Shown piece after piece: positions 42,605 to 51,282 of a stretch of DNA of 64,000 nt. The notes beneath the pieces were generated by a model. That model saw only the letters and a program-made list of their open reading frames with translations, was not told the DNA's origin and ran no database searches. A program made the translations under genes and the position numbers. Each line of letters starts with the position of its first letter. Position 1 is the stretch's first letter. The stretch comes from Oscillospiraceae bacterium (GTDB lineage Bacteria > Bacillota > Clostridia > Oscillospirales > Acutalibacteraceae): positions 1 through 64,000 of the forward strand of contig SVOT01000007.1 in the NCBI GenBank assembly GCA_015066225.1, given 5' to 3'.

Positions 42605-43885
42605 TTATTCACCGAGTGCTTGCTGAATATCAGCAATAAGGTCTTCTGCGTTTTCGAGACCGCAGGAAAGACGAACAAGGTTTGCAGTTATACCGCAGGC
42701 TTCAAGCTCGTCATCGTTCATCTGGCGGTGAGTTGCACTTGCGGGGTGCAGACAACAGCTTCTTGCATCTGCAACGTGGGTTTCGATGGCAATGAGTTTA
42801 AGCTTCTTCATAAACTCCTCTGCCGCTTTTCTGCCACCCTTGACACCGAAGGAAACAACGCCGCAGGTGCCGTTGGGGAGATATTTCTGTGCAAGCTTGT
42901 AATATTTGTCGTTCTCAAGACCTGCATAGGTAACCCATTCGATTTTATCACTTGCTTCAAGGAATTTTGCAACAGCAAGACCGTTTTCGCAATGGCGCTT
43001 CATTCTTACGTGAAGGCTTTCAAGACCAAGGTTGAGGTAAAATGCATTCTGAGGTGACTGGATTGAACCGAAATCTCTCATAAGCTGTGCAGTAGCTTTT
43101 GTGATGAATGCGCCCTCTTTGCCGAATTTTTCAGCATAGGTGATGCCGTGGTAGCTGTCATCAGGAGTGCAAAGACCGGGGAATTTGTCTGCGTGAGCCA
43201 TCCAGTCAAATTTGCCGGAGTCAACAATGCAACCGCCGACAGCGGCGCCGTGGCCGTCCATATATTTTGTTGTTGAGTGGGTAACAATGTCTGCACCCCA
43301 CTCAAAGGGACGGCAACCAACGGGTGTTGCAAATGTGTTGTCGATAATAAGCGGAACGCCGTGAGCGTGAGCCGCATTTGCGAATTTTTCAATATCAAGA
43401 ACTGTGAGGGCGGGGTTTGCGATTGTTTCGCCGAAAACAGCCTTTGTATTGGGGCGGAATGCGGCATTGAGCTCCTCCTCTGTGCAGTCGGGTGAAACAA
43501 AGGTGAATTCAATACCCATTCTTTTCATTGTAACAGCAAAGAGGTTATATGTTCCGCCGTAAATTGTTGAGGAAGAAACAACGTGGTCGCCACAGGAAGC
43601 AATGTTGAAAATTGCATAGAAGGATGCCGCCTGACCTGAAGAGGTGAGCATTGCTGCCGTGCCGCCTTCAAGCTCGCAGATTTTTGCGGCAACAGAATCG
43701 TTGGTAGGATTCTGAAGACGTGTGTAGAAATATCCGCTTGCTTCAAGGTCGAAAAGCTTGCCCATATCTTCACTTGTTGCATATTTGAAGGTTGTGCTCT
43801 GAACAATGGGGATCTGGCGGGGCTCGCCGTTGCCGGGGGTGTAGCCACCCTGAACACATTTTGTTTCTATTCTGTAATCACTCAT
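42605..43885 (-). CDS. metY: O-acetylhomoserine sulfhydrylase
   Basis: 426 aa PLP enzyme of the Cys/Met metabolism family that makes homocysteine (or methionine) from O-acetylhomoserine and a sulfur donor. The PLP-binding Lys is in THSTTKYMDGHG; PIVQSTTFKY at the N-terminus is typical. I start at MSDYRIETKCVQGGY (AAAGGA upstream); in-frame codons upstream belong to the previous gene's end. Its substrate is the product expected from metA if that enzyme is an acetyltransferase. Confidence 0.93.
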   Translation of the reverse strand: MSDYRIETKCVQGGYTPGNGEPRQIPIVQSTTFKYATSEDMGKLFDLEASGYFYTRLQNPTNDSVAAKICELEGGTAAMLTSSGQAASFYAIFNIASCGDHVVSSSTIYGGTYNLFAVTMKRMGIEFTFVSPDCTEEELNAAFRPNTKAVFGETIANPALTVLDIEKFANAAHAHGVPLIIDNTFATPVGCRPFEWGADIVTHSTTKYMDGHGAAVGGCIVDSGKFDWMAHADKFPGLCTPDDSYHGITYAEKFGKEGAFITKATAQLMRDFGSIQSPQNAFYLNLGLESLHVRMKRHCENGLAVAKFLEASDKIEWVTYAGLENDKYYKLAQKYLPNGTCGVVSFGVKGGRKAAEEFMKKLKLIAIETHVADARSCCLHPASATHRQMNDDELEACGITANLVRLSCGLENAEDLIADIQQALGE

Positions 43886-43908
43886 TATAATCATCCTTTC
43901 GCGGGAAT

Positions 43909-44610
43909 TTAGTCTGTAAGGAAAATGCACCAATAGAAGGTGTGACCGTCTTTTGTGTATGCACCGACACCGAATTTTTCAAAATGACCGTTGCAGAGAG
44001 CTTTTTTGCTCTGAAGATTATCTTCCATAACCTTGAATGCTTCTTTGTAGCCGAAGGAAGCGGTTATGATTATTTTGTCGGCATAGTTGTAGGTTATGCC
44101 CTGTTCATCCAACAAATCATAATAGAAAGAGCCGTCTTCTCTTGTGAATGCTGTGCCCGTTTTTTCGGTGTATTCCTCCGCGGCGATTTTTGCCGCCTTG
44201 CATAGCTCCGTATCAAGCACGAGAGAGTGGCTTTTCGGATCTTCTTCTGCACGGAGCTCGTTAACCTTTTTGAGGAATCCTGCAGGGTTTTCGTCGAATT
44301 CGTAGCCCTCCATTAATTCTTTTGTTAAAAGTCCCGATGCAGTTCTGAGAATTAGGCGGGCATCAAGGGTGTTTATTGCACCGTCATGGTTTATGTCTGC
44401 CGCTTCAAAATCCATATTTGAGAGCTCTTCGTCATAGATTTTTGTGGCTATAAGAAGAGCGATTTGTGCATCCTGCGTGGTTATGTAGGAATCGTTGTTA
44501 ATGTCGCCATAGTAGCGTTTTATCTCAACAGCCCCAAGGGGCATGACGCAAAGCCATATCAGTGAGATGACGATTATCGCCGATATTACCACCTTTAAAC
44601 TTTTTTTCAT
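43909..44610 (-). CDS. Secreted dockerin-CAP protein
   Basis: 233 aa. N-terminal signal peptide (KVVISAIIVISLIWLCVMPL) followed by a type I dockerin with two calcium-loop repeats (GDINNDSYITTQDAQIALL and ADINHDGAINTLDARLILR), then a CAP/SCP domain (about residues 110-233; KVNELRAEEDPKSHSL, FGVGAYTKDGHTFYW). Dockerins bind cohesins on scaffoldins or cell walls. Here the dockerin is N-terminal, unlike the usual C-terminal location. Start at MKKSLKVVIS. No scaffoldin gene is in the window. Confidence 0.9.
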   Translation of the reverse strand: MKKSLKVVISAIIVISLIWLCVMPLGAVEIKRYYGDINNDSYITTQDAQIALLIATKIYDEELSNMDFEAADINHDGAINTLDARLILRTASGLLTKELMEGYEFDENPAGFLKKVNELRAEEDPKSHSLVLDTELCKAAKIAAEEYTEKTGTAFTREDGSFYYDLLDEQGITYNYADKIIITASFGYKEAFKVMEDNLQSKKALCNGHFEKFGVGAYTKDGHTFYWCIFLTD

Positions 44611-44686
44611 ATAATCACCTTTATGTGAAAGGGAACACAATTCCCTAGAATATCATATTGATAGTTAATTATACAATATATATAAG

Positions 44687-44728
44687 AAAAATGCAACGAA
44701 TAATTTGTGAATTAATCGTTGCATTTTT
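44687..44728 (-). terminator. Terminator of the alpha-mannosidase gene
   Basis: AAAAATGCAACGA pairs with TCGTTGCATTTTT across a 16-base loop, in the gap downstream of the GH38 gene. Confidence 0.75.
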
Positions 44729-44766
44729 AATTGGTGGACTATGAAGGATTTGTGCCGTAAAACAGG

Positions 44767-47196
44767 TTATTCGCCTATTAAATTGCACTCTCTCAAGCTG
44801 CCATTTTCGAAAATAAAGCCTTTAGCCTCAAAGGGTGTAAAGCTTATCCCGAAATCACCTGTGTTTGTTGATAGCTTTACTGCTTCTTCTTTTTCTGAGG
44901 TGTTGAAAAGGCGGATTAAAATGCTGCCGTCTTCTTTTCTTTTGCAGCAGGAAAGAAGAATGCTTTTATTGCTTAGCTCAATCTTAGTTTCCGACTTTGC
45001 TCCCGATCCCGAGGGGAAGAATGAAAGTGCATAGGGCGGTTGGTTGAAAATGTCTGCCTCTGCATCAATGCTTTCACAGTTGCCACAAAGGCGGTATTCA
45101 AATTCCCGTTCACCCATATCAATATGGTCGTGTATTCTGTCGTTGTCGGTGATGGCTCTGTCACGGATTGGGTGGGCAGAATATACAGGTGTTCTCTGTA
45201 GGGTAATGTTCAGAATGTTATTGTCTGCGCTACCTGCATAAGTGCCGTTGTTTATTACCGTGAAGGAGCTTTCAACATCGAAAAGACCGCACCATTTCTG
45301 GAAGGTTACTTCTTTTTCGTTTTTAATAAGCGATTCTTTTCCGAATGCTGTCTGGCCAACGAAATCGGAATTGTTGCTGAGAGCGGTGTTGAAGGAAAGC
45401 TTATATAAAACGTTGGGCTCGTTTGCGAAGGTTTTGATTTTTAAATCAATATACTCACCGCTTTTGGGGAGTGTATAGGTTAAAACCGCAAAGGAGCTTT
45501 GGCTTTTGAAAACTGCCTGTATCTTTGTTCTGACAGCACCGTTTTCAGTAACGTGAACGTTTTCGCAATCGGCGTCGGGGTAGCCCGCAAAATTATTGGC
45601 TTCTGTCTTAGACATAGCGGAAAATGAGCCGATTTTTTCTGTGAATGAATCAACAGTCATACCCCAGGGGTCCTCGTTGTCTTTGAATACGTTGATTTTT
45701 GCACTGCTTTCGGAAAGTATTGTTTTTCCGGAAACGGCGTATTTGTCAATGAGACCCGTCGATTTGTTTATGAGAACCTCAATTTTACCATTATTGAAAA
45801 TGAAGTGGGTCTCATTTTCTTCACAGGGATTAATCGGACGTTTGTCAAGCTTTTCAACATAAAGCTCGCAATCAAAGCGGTTTATCGACATGGGCTCAAG
45901 CTCCGCTCTGAAAGAGATTCGTTTTCTCCAGTCAAGTGTAAGGCTGCTTGATTCCTTTTCATTCTGAGTGGGGAGGTATTCGCCCTTTTCATTTTTTACC
46001 TTAACAAGAGTGACCTCGTTGTCGTTCCAGTTTTGGTCGGCAAGCTGGAATTCAGCCTGTATTTCAGTTTCAATTTTATAAGGGTGAGGATTGAAAACAA
46101 GAACGGGAATTTCACCGTCAACGGCCGTTTTCTGACCCTCACAAAGCTTGAAAAATGCTTTTGCCTTGAGTCTTTCAATATTCTCCCTGCCGTGCTTTAA
46201 AATGCCGAGAATCTGTGTTTCGCCATCCTTTATCATTGACCCCGGCAGACAGTCGTGGAATTGGCTGAAAAGCAGGTCTTTTTCTGCCTGTACGAGCAGG
46301 CTTTTATCATAATCTATCCCGCTGACAGCAATCATTTTTTCAACCTCGCAAAGCTCGTTTTCAAGTGCGCGGTAGTTTCTTTTTATCTGCACCATAGATG
46401 TGTAACAGCCCACCATACAGTGCACAAGAGATTTGTCAAAGGTTTCGAGCTTTTCTTTGTCGATTTCGTTGAAATAGTTTTCGCAGAACGAGTGTTCAAC
46501 AATAACATCGGGGTGCTCTTTTATGTATTGTTCGATTTTTTCAAGGTCGATTTTTGAGGGACCACCGCCGTGGTTGCCGACCCCCCAAAGCAAGAGGTTT
46601 GCGCCGTCGTGGGCGTCTGCAAGACATCTGTCAATTTTTCCGTCAATTTCCCCTCTGGGGGAGTTGTAGCCGCCCCACATTGAGTGACCGACAATTTCGC
46701 TGCCGTCAAAGCCTTTCCAGATAAAATCGATGTTGTCGCCCACAACACCGTGGGGGCGCATAAATAAATATGAATCATAACCGCTTTTCTTTAGAATCTG
46801 AACAAGACCCCTTGTGTGACCGAAGGGGTCAAAGTTTATTGCGGTTGTGGGCTTCACACCGAATTTTTCTTTGAAATAGCTGTTGCCTGTTTCAATCTGA
46901 CGCAAAAAGCCCTCACCCGATGGCATAACGCAATCGGGCTGTAGATACCAGCCACCCATTATGCGCCATTTGCCTTTTTTTACAAGCTCTTGAATTTTTT
47001 TGAAAAGTTCGGGCTCGTGCTCTTCTACCCATTCATAAAGAACGGATTCGTTGTGGTTGAAAATAAAGTTGTCGTAATCCTCGCAGAATTTTGCAGCAAC
47101 ACGAAAGGTTGATATTGCTTCTGCTATGCCCTCGTTTCTTGTCCAGAGCCAGACGGGGTCAAGGTGAGCGTTGCAGAGTAAATGTATTTTCTTCAT
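44767..47196 (-). CDS. GH38 alpha-mannosidase
   Basis: 809 aa glycoside hydrolase. The zinc-binding HLDPVWLW and the nucleophile Asp in NFDPFGHTRGL are present, then the large beta-sandwich domain of the family. Cytoplasmic: no signal peptide. It trims terminal alpha-mannose from imported glycans such as N-glycans. Start at MKKIHLLC with GAGG upstream; an ATG four codons earlier lacks RBS spacing. Confidence 0.92.
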   Translation of the reverse strand: MKKIHLLCNAHLDPVWLWTRNEGIAEAISTFRVAAKFCEDYDNFIFNHNESVLYEWVEEHEPELFKKIQELVKKGKWRIMGGWYLQPDCVMPSGEGFLRQIETGNSYFKEKFGVKPTTAINFDPFGHTRGLVQILKKSGYDSYLFMRPHGVVGDNIDFIWKGFDGSEIVGHSMWGGYNSPRGEIDGKIDRCLADAHDGANLLLWGVGNHGGGPSKIDLEKIEQYIKEHPDVIVEHSFCENYFNEIDKEKLETFDKSLVHCMVGCYTSMVQIKRNYRALENELCEVEKMIAVSGIDYDKSLLVQAEKDLLFSQFHDCLPGSMIKDGETQILGILKHGRENIERLKAKAFFKLCEGQKTAVDGEIPVLVFNPHPYKIETEIQAEFQLADQNWNDNEVTLVKVKNEKGEYLPTQNEKESSSLTLDWRKRISFRAELEPMSINRFDCELYVEKLDKRPINPCEENETHFIFNNGKIEVLINKSTGLIDKYAVSGKTILSESSAKINVFKDNEDPWGMTVDSFTEKIGSFSAMSKTEANNFAGYPDADCENVHVTENGAVRTKIQAVFKSQSSFAVLTYTLPKSGEYIDLKIKTFANEPNVLYKLSFNTALSNNSDFVGQTAFGKESLIKNEKEVTFQKWCGLFDVESSFTVINNGTYAGSADNNILNITLQRTPVYSAHPIRDRAITDNDRIHDHIDMGEREFEYRLCGNCESIDAEADIFNQPPYALSFFPSGSGAKSETKIELSNKSILLSCCKRKEDGSILIRLFNTSEKEEAVKLSTNTGDFGISFTPFEAKGFIFENGSLRECNLIGE

Positions 47197-47345
47197 AAAA
47201 TACCTCAATAGTGAATTTTTGGTAATTATAGCATTTTGAATCTTTTTTTACAATAAAATCAATTTAAAATAATTATGTGTTTAAATTTTCTTTGTTTTGT
47301 GGTAATATGGTTAAAAGTTATTAAAAACACAAAAAGAGGGATTTT

Positions 47346-47891
47346 ATGAAAATTATGATTGCATCCGATATTCACGGGTCTTTGAAATTTTGCCGTGAAT
47401 TGGTTGAAAAATATAAAGAAGAGAAGTGCGAAAAGTTGGTGCTTTTGGGCGACATTCTTTATCACGGACCCAGAAACGACTTGCCCGAGGAATATAACCC
47501 CAAGGGTGTTATAGCGCTTCTTAACGATATGGCGGATGAAATTCTTTGTGTAAGAGGTAATTGTGAGGCTGAGGTTGACGAAATGGTGCTTTCTTTCCCC
47601 GTTCTTGCAGAATATGCTTTCTTATACAATAAAGACAGAATGTTCTTTCTTACCCACGGGCATAAAATGAATCCTCAGAATCTTCCCAAAATCAAAAAAG
47701 GCGACGTTCTTTTCAATGGTCATACCCACGTAAGCAAAATTGAAGAATTAGAGGGTGGCTATATTTATGCAAACCCCGGCTCGGTTTCAATTCCAAAAGA
47801 AAACACACCAAGAGGATATATGATTGTAGATGATGAAGCGATTACTCATAAGACCTTGAGTGGTGAGGTTGTTAAAGAATATATTCTTTAA
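47346..47891 (+). CDS. yfcE: YfcE/MJ0936-type phosphodiesterase
   Basis: 181 aa calcineurin-like metallophosphoesterase. Metal motifs SDIHGS, LLGDILYHGP, GNCEAEVD, THGH and NGHTH are all intact. E. coli YfcE hydrolyses cyclic and other phosphodiesters in vitro; the physiological substrate is unknown. A possible promoter TTTAAA-17-TAATAT lies upstream. Heptad repeats begin right at its stop codon. Confidence 0.9.
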   Translation: MKIMIASDIHGSLKFCRELVEKYKEEKCEKLVLLGDILYHGPRNDLPEEYNPKGVIALLNDMADEILCVRGNCEAEVDEMVLSFPVLAEYAFLYNKDRMFFLTHGHKMNPQNLPKIKKGDVLFNGHTHVSKIEELEGGYIYANPGSVSIPKENTPRGYMIVDDEAITHKTLSGEVVKEYIL

Positions 47892-47943
47892 GTGCAAAGT
47901 GCAAAACGCAAAGCGCAAAGTGTCGGGGCGCGAAAATGCGCCG
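47890..47943. repeat. Heptad repeat array
   Basis: Four heptads AAGTGCA, AAGTGCA, AAACGCA, AAGCGCA, then AAGTGTCGGGG and a short hairpin GGCGCGAAAATGCGCC. It has the same layout as the left ends of the elements near 42.2 kb and 56.2 kb (heptads then TCGGGG). Confidence 0.7.
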
Positions 47944-47965
47944 TATAATAAAGGGTGAGTAAAAA

Positions 47966-48451
47966 ATGCGAAGAGATAAAATTAATTATTATTTGGATAT
48001 AGCTGAAACGGTTTCACAGAGATGCACTTGTTTGAGAAGACATTATGGTGCGGTTATTGTTAAAGATGATGAAATTATTTCAACGGGTTATGTAGGTGCA
48101 CCAAGAGGCAGACAAAACTGTACCGATTTAGGAGTTTGCATAAGAGAAAAGCTGAATATTGCAAGAGGTGAAAGATATGAGCTTTGCAGAAGTGTTCATG
48201 CAGAGGCTAATGCGATTATCAGCGCATCAAGAAAAAATATGATAGGCAGTACACTTTTTCTTGTTGGAACAGATGTAAAAACAGGTGAGTATGTAAAAGA
48301 TGCTTGCTGTTGTTCGATGTGCAAAAGAATGGTAATAAATGCAGGAATTGAAAATGTTATAATCCGTGACGATAAAGATACATACAGAATTTTAAAAGTT
48401 TCCGAATGGATTGAAAATGATGAATCTGTTGAAGGTGTATTCGGTTATTAA
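47966..48451 (+). CDS. dCMP deaminase (ComEB-like)
   Basis: 161 aa cytidine/deoxycytidylate deaminase-family enzyme. The zinc motif is HAEANAII followed by CCSMCKRMVINAGI. In Firmicutes such genes supply dUMP for dTTP synthesis; ComEB of competence loci is of this family, but here it lies away from comEC. AT-rich codons (many ATT, AAT). Confidence 0.9.
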   Translation: MRRDKINYYLDIAETVSQRCTCLRRHYGAVIVKDDEIISTGYVGAPRGRQNCTDLGVCIREKLNIARGERYELCRSVHAEANAIISASRKNMIGSTLFLVGTDVKTGEYVKDACCCSMCKRMVINAGIENVIIRDDKDTYRILKVSEWIENDESVEGVFGY

Positions 48452-48462
48452 TTCTAAAAGTT

Positions 48463-48503
48463 ATCCCCATTGATAGTTTTTCTATCAATGGGGATTTGTT
48501 GAT
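48463..48503. terminator. Bidirectional terminator
   Basis: ATCCCCATTGATAG and its exact complement (14 bp) with a T-rich loop, between convergent genes. Confidence 0.9.
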
Positions 48504-48505
48504 TA

Positions 48506-50602
48506 TTATAATTCAATCTTCTCACATTCGTAACCGAGTAATGCGTTACTTACTTTATCTGGCTGGTGGCCGCCGACGTAAAGTGTGATTTTACCGTCGG
48601 GGGTTACACGCTGACCATCTTCAAGAACTGCTTTGAGCCAATACGTATCAATGTCGATTGTTACATTTGCGGTTTCGCCCGCTTCAAGGCTTGTGGATTT
48701 GAAGCCGCAAAGCTGGAAGTGGGGGGTATATGTTCTTGAATCAGAATATTGGGCATAAATCTGCGTTTTCTCAATACCTGCTCTGTCACCGATGTTTTTA
48801 ACGTTTACGTTGACCTTGATGTTGTTATCAGTCTTTTCAATAACCTTTGCATCGGAGTATTCAAATTTTGTGTATGAAAGACCGTAGCCGAAGGGGTAAA
48901 GTGCATCACCTTCAATGAAGCGATAAGTTTTGCCCTGCATACTGTAATCGGTGAAATCGGGGAGAGGATGCTCACCGTTGTAGATTGTTACCGGGAGCTT
49001 ACCGCAGGGATTGTTTTCGCCTGAAAGGGTTCTTGCAACGGCAAGACCGCCCTGTGAGCCCGGGTACCAGGCGTGGATTATTGCTTTTGCGTGATTTCTC
49101 ACTTTCTCGCCAAGGTCAACGGAGCTGCCGCACAAAATAACAACAATAACGTTTTCACAAGCGTCGCATACCATTTCAGCAAGCTTTTGCTGAGTTTTGG
49201 GCAGATAAATATTCTTTTTGTCGCCACAGGCTGTGTAGTCGTTGTCGAAGCCTGTGTCTTCACCCTCGATTGAGCAGTCAAGACCAAGTGCGAGAACTGT
49301 AATATCCGCCTCTGCCGCGGCGGCGGCACCATCGCTGAGCATATTGCCGAAGCCGCTCCATTCATTGATTTTTTCGTGACAGTAATTACAGCCTCTTTCA
49401 ACAGAAATATCTGCATTGGTGAACACTCTTCTCACACCGTCTGCAACTGTGATGTATTCTGATGCATAGGCGTTGTAGTTGCCCTCAAGGGCGGTAACAG
49501 AAAGAGCGTTGGGGCCGATAACTGCAATTTTCTTATCTGTGTTTTTGTCAAGAGGGAGGTAGTTGCTGTTTTTGAGAAGTGTTACGCAGTTTTCTGCGGC
49601 TCTGAGGTTGAGAGCTCTGTGTTCCTTGCAGTCAAGCTTTGCGTAAGGAATGTCGGAATAAGGTCTTACCTCTTCAAATTCACCAAGAAGGAAACGAATC
49701 ATATAAAGTCTTTCAGCGGCTTTTGTGATTTGCTCCTCCGTGATGAGGTCTTCTTCGTAAGCGTCAACAAGAGCGTCGTAGGTCTGGCCACAGTTAAGGT
49801 CACAGGAGTTTGTGAGTGCCGCTGCTGCAGCCTCTGCCCTTGTTTCAACGAATTTGTGGAACTCGTAAATGTCCTGCAAAGCGCCACAGTCAGAAACGAA
49901 GTAGCCATCGAAGCCCCAGCTTTTGCGAAGAACCTCGCCCATAAGGTAATCATGAGCGCAACAGGGCTTGCCGTTTGTGCGGTTGTAGGCACCCATAACG
50001 CCCGCAACACCTGCTTTTACTGTTTTTTCAAAAGCGGGCAGATATGTTTCATAGAGGTCGTGAGGTGTGGCAACGGCATCAAAGCCGTGGCGGTCTTTTT
50101 CGGGGCCGGAGTGAACGGCAAAGTGCTTTGAACAAGCCGCACCCTTTAAAAATTCACCTTCACCCTGAATGCCTTTGATGAAAGCCGTGCCGAGAGTTGC
50201 GGTGAGATAGGGGTCTTCACCAAAGGTTTCCTGACCGCGTCCCCAACGAGGGTCACGGAAAATATTAATGTTGGGTGCCCAATATGTAATTCCCTTAAAA
50301 ATATCGTGGTCGCCGTATTCAACGTGCTTGTTGTATTTGATTCTGCCCTCGGTTGAAATAACGTCGGCAATTTCGTTTATAAGATCGCTGTCAAAGGTTG
50401 CCGCCATAGCAATTGTGTGGGGGAAAACCGTTGCGGTTCCGCTACGGGCAACACCGTGGGCGCCCTCATTCCACCAGTTGTATGCTTTGATTCCCAGCCT
50501 TTCAATAGCGGGTGATGTGTAAAGAAGCTGTGTCATTTTTTCTTCGACTGTCATTTTTGACACAAGCTCTTTTGCTTTTAATTTTGCTTCGTTTTTGGTC
50601 AT
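48506..50602 (-). CDS. GH3 beta-glycosidase
   Basis: 698 aa. Domain 1 ends with the nucleophile Asp in GYFVSDCGALQDI; domain 2 carries the acid/base region; the C-terminal ~80 residues form a fibronectin III-like fold (VNVKNIGDRAG). No signal peptide, so it acts on imported oligosaccharides such as beta-glucosides or xylosides. Start at MTKNEAKLKAKEL with AAAGGAG eight bases upstream; the upstream in-frame ATG at 50653 overlaps the promoter. Confidence 0.93.
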   Translation of the reverse strand: MTKNEAKLKAKELVSKMTVEEKMTQLLYTSPAIERLGIKAYNWWNEGAHGVARSGTATVFPHTIAMAATFDSDLINEIADVISTEGRIKYNKHVEYGDHDIFKGITYWAPNINIFRDPRWGRGQETFGEDPYLTATLGTAFIKGIQGEGEFLKGAACSKHFAVHSGPEKDRHGFDAVATPHDLYETYLPAFEKTVKAGVAGVMGAYNRTNGKPCCAHDYLMGEVLRKSWGFDGYFVSDCGALQDIYEFHKFVETRAEAAAAALTNSCDLNCGQTYDALVDAYEEDLITEEQITKAAERLYMIRFLLGEFEEVRPYSDIPYAKLDCKEHRALNLRAAENCVTLLKNSNYLPLDKNTDKKIAVIGPNALSVTALEGNYNAYASEYITVADGVRRVFTNADISVERGCNYCHEKINEWSGFGNMLSDGAAAAAEADITVLALGLDCSIEGEDTGFDNDYTACGDKKNIYLPKTQQKLAEMVCDACENVIVVILCGSSVDLGEKVRNHAKAIIHAWYPGSQGGLAVARTLSGENNPCGKLPVTIYNGEHPLPDFTDYSMQGKTYRFIEGDALYPFGYGLSYTKFEYSDAKVIEKTDNNIKVNVNVKNIGDRAGIEKTQIYAQYSDSRTYTPHFQLCGFKSTSLEAGETANVTIDIDTYWLKAVLEDGQRVTPDGKITLYVGGHQPDKVSNALLGYECEKIEL

Positions 50603-50641
50603 TTGGGTTTCTCCTTTTTGGGAAAATATTACAATAGGTTT

Positions 50642-50670
50642 AATATAAACCAAATATAAAGCATAGTCAA
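50642..50670 (-). promoter_or_regulatory. Promoter of the GH3 gene
   Basis: On the minus strand: TTGACT, 17-base spacer, TATATT, about 40 bases before the start. Confidence 0.78.
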
Positions 50671-50710
50671 TGAAAGAAAGCTACAAAAAATAAATAAAAA
50701 ATTATAAGAA

Positions 50711-50746
50711 AACAACAAACCGCCTATTTTTAGGCGGCTTGTTGTT
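50711..50746 (-). terminator. Hairpin terminator
   Basis: AACAACAAaCCGCCTA pairs with TAGGCGGcTTGTTGTT across a 4-base loop, downstream of the small protein gene on the minus strand. Confidence 0.85.
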
Positions 50747-50846
50747 TATGGTTTATGAAACAATATATATGAAACCGAAAGTCTGTTTCTGCGATAAAAA
50801 TGGGGGAAACAGATGTCTCGGTTTTTTGAGGGGGAAGAAGAATGGA

Positions 50847-50969
50847 TTACTCCATTTCTTTGAGAATCCCGTTAAGCTGAATAATCTTAACGAGTTTCTT
50901 GAAAGAGAAGCCCTTTTCTTCTTCGATTTCTTTGAGAAGCTTTTTCTCAAGTTCACGATATTTAGCCAT
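50847..50969 (-). CDS. Small basic/acidic helical protein (40 aa)
   Basis: Reads MAKYRELEKKLLKEIEEEKG then FSFKKLVKIIQLNGILKEME. It is highly charged and likely helical, with no homology that I can name. It has a strong promoter (TTGACT-16-TATAAT, 51031-51004), RBS AAAGGAG nine bases upstream of ATG 50969, and its own hairpin terminator, so it looks like a real but very small gene. Overlapping longer ORFs on both strands lack such signals. Confidence 0.6.
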   Translation of the reverse strand: MAKYRELEKKLLKEIEEEKGFSFKKLVKIIQLNGILKEME

Positions 50970-51003
50970 AGCGTGAGGACTCCTTTCATTTAATTACAAG
51001 TTA

Positions 51004-51031
51004 ATTATACACAGAAAACGAAAAAAGTCAA
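51004..51031 (-). promoter_or_regulatory. Promoter of the small protein gene
   Basis: On the minus strand: TTGACT, 16-base spacer, TATAAT. Upstream (51032-51237) there is no gene, but the heptamer TTGCACA occurs at 51039, 51071 and 51149 on the plus strand, perhaps operator sites. Confidence 0.7.
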
Positions 51032-51237
51032 GTGAAATTGCACAAACACGCTGTGGTGTAGATGTGCAACTTGCACAAACAAAAAAACGAAAAAAACTCT
51101 GTTTGTTCTATAAAACAAAAGACTTTTGTTCAAATCTTTTGTGAAAGTTGCACATATACGGGCTTGGATTTTGTTGTATAATGACGAAATACAACGCTTC
51201 TTTCCGGAATTGTCAAAATAACTTTGTGAAATATTTT

Positions 51238-51277
51238 TCAAATAAAAAGCCATTGAATCCGAAAATTCAATGGCTTT
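51238..51277 (-). terminator. Terminator of the U32-flavoprotein operon
   Basis: AAAGCCATTGAAT and its exact complement flank a 6-base loop and continue into TTTTTATTTG on the minus strand. Confidence 0.9.
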
Positions 51278-51282
51278 GAATA

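Noticed and set aside
50739..50993. 84-residue plus-strand and 78-residue minus-strand frames
   Set aside because: Both lack an RBS; the real gene signals belong to the 40-residue minus-strand frame at 50847-50969.
51005..51253. 82-residue minus-strand frame
   Set aside because: Its start lies in a terminator hairpin and no RBS is present.
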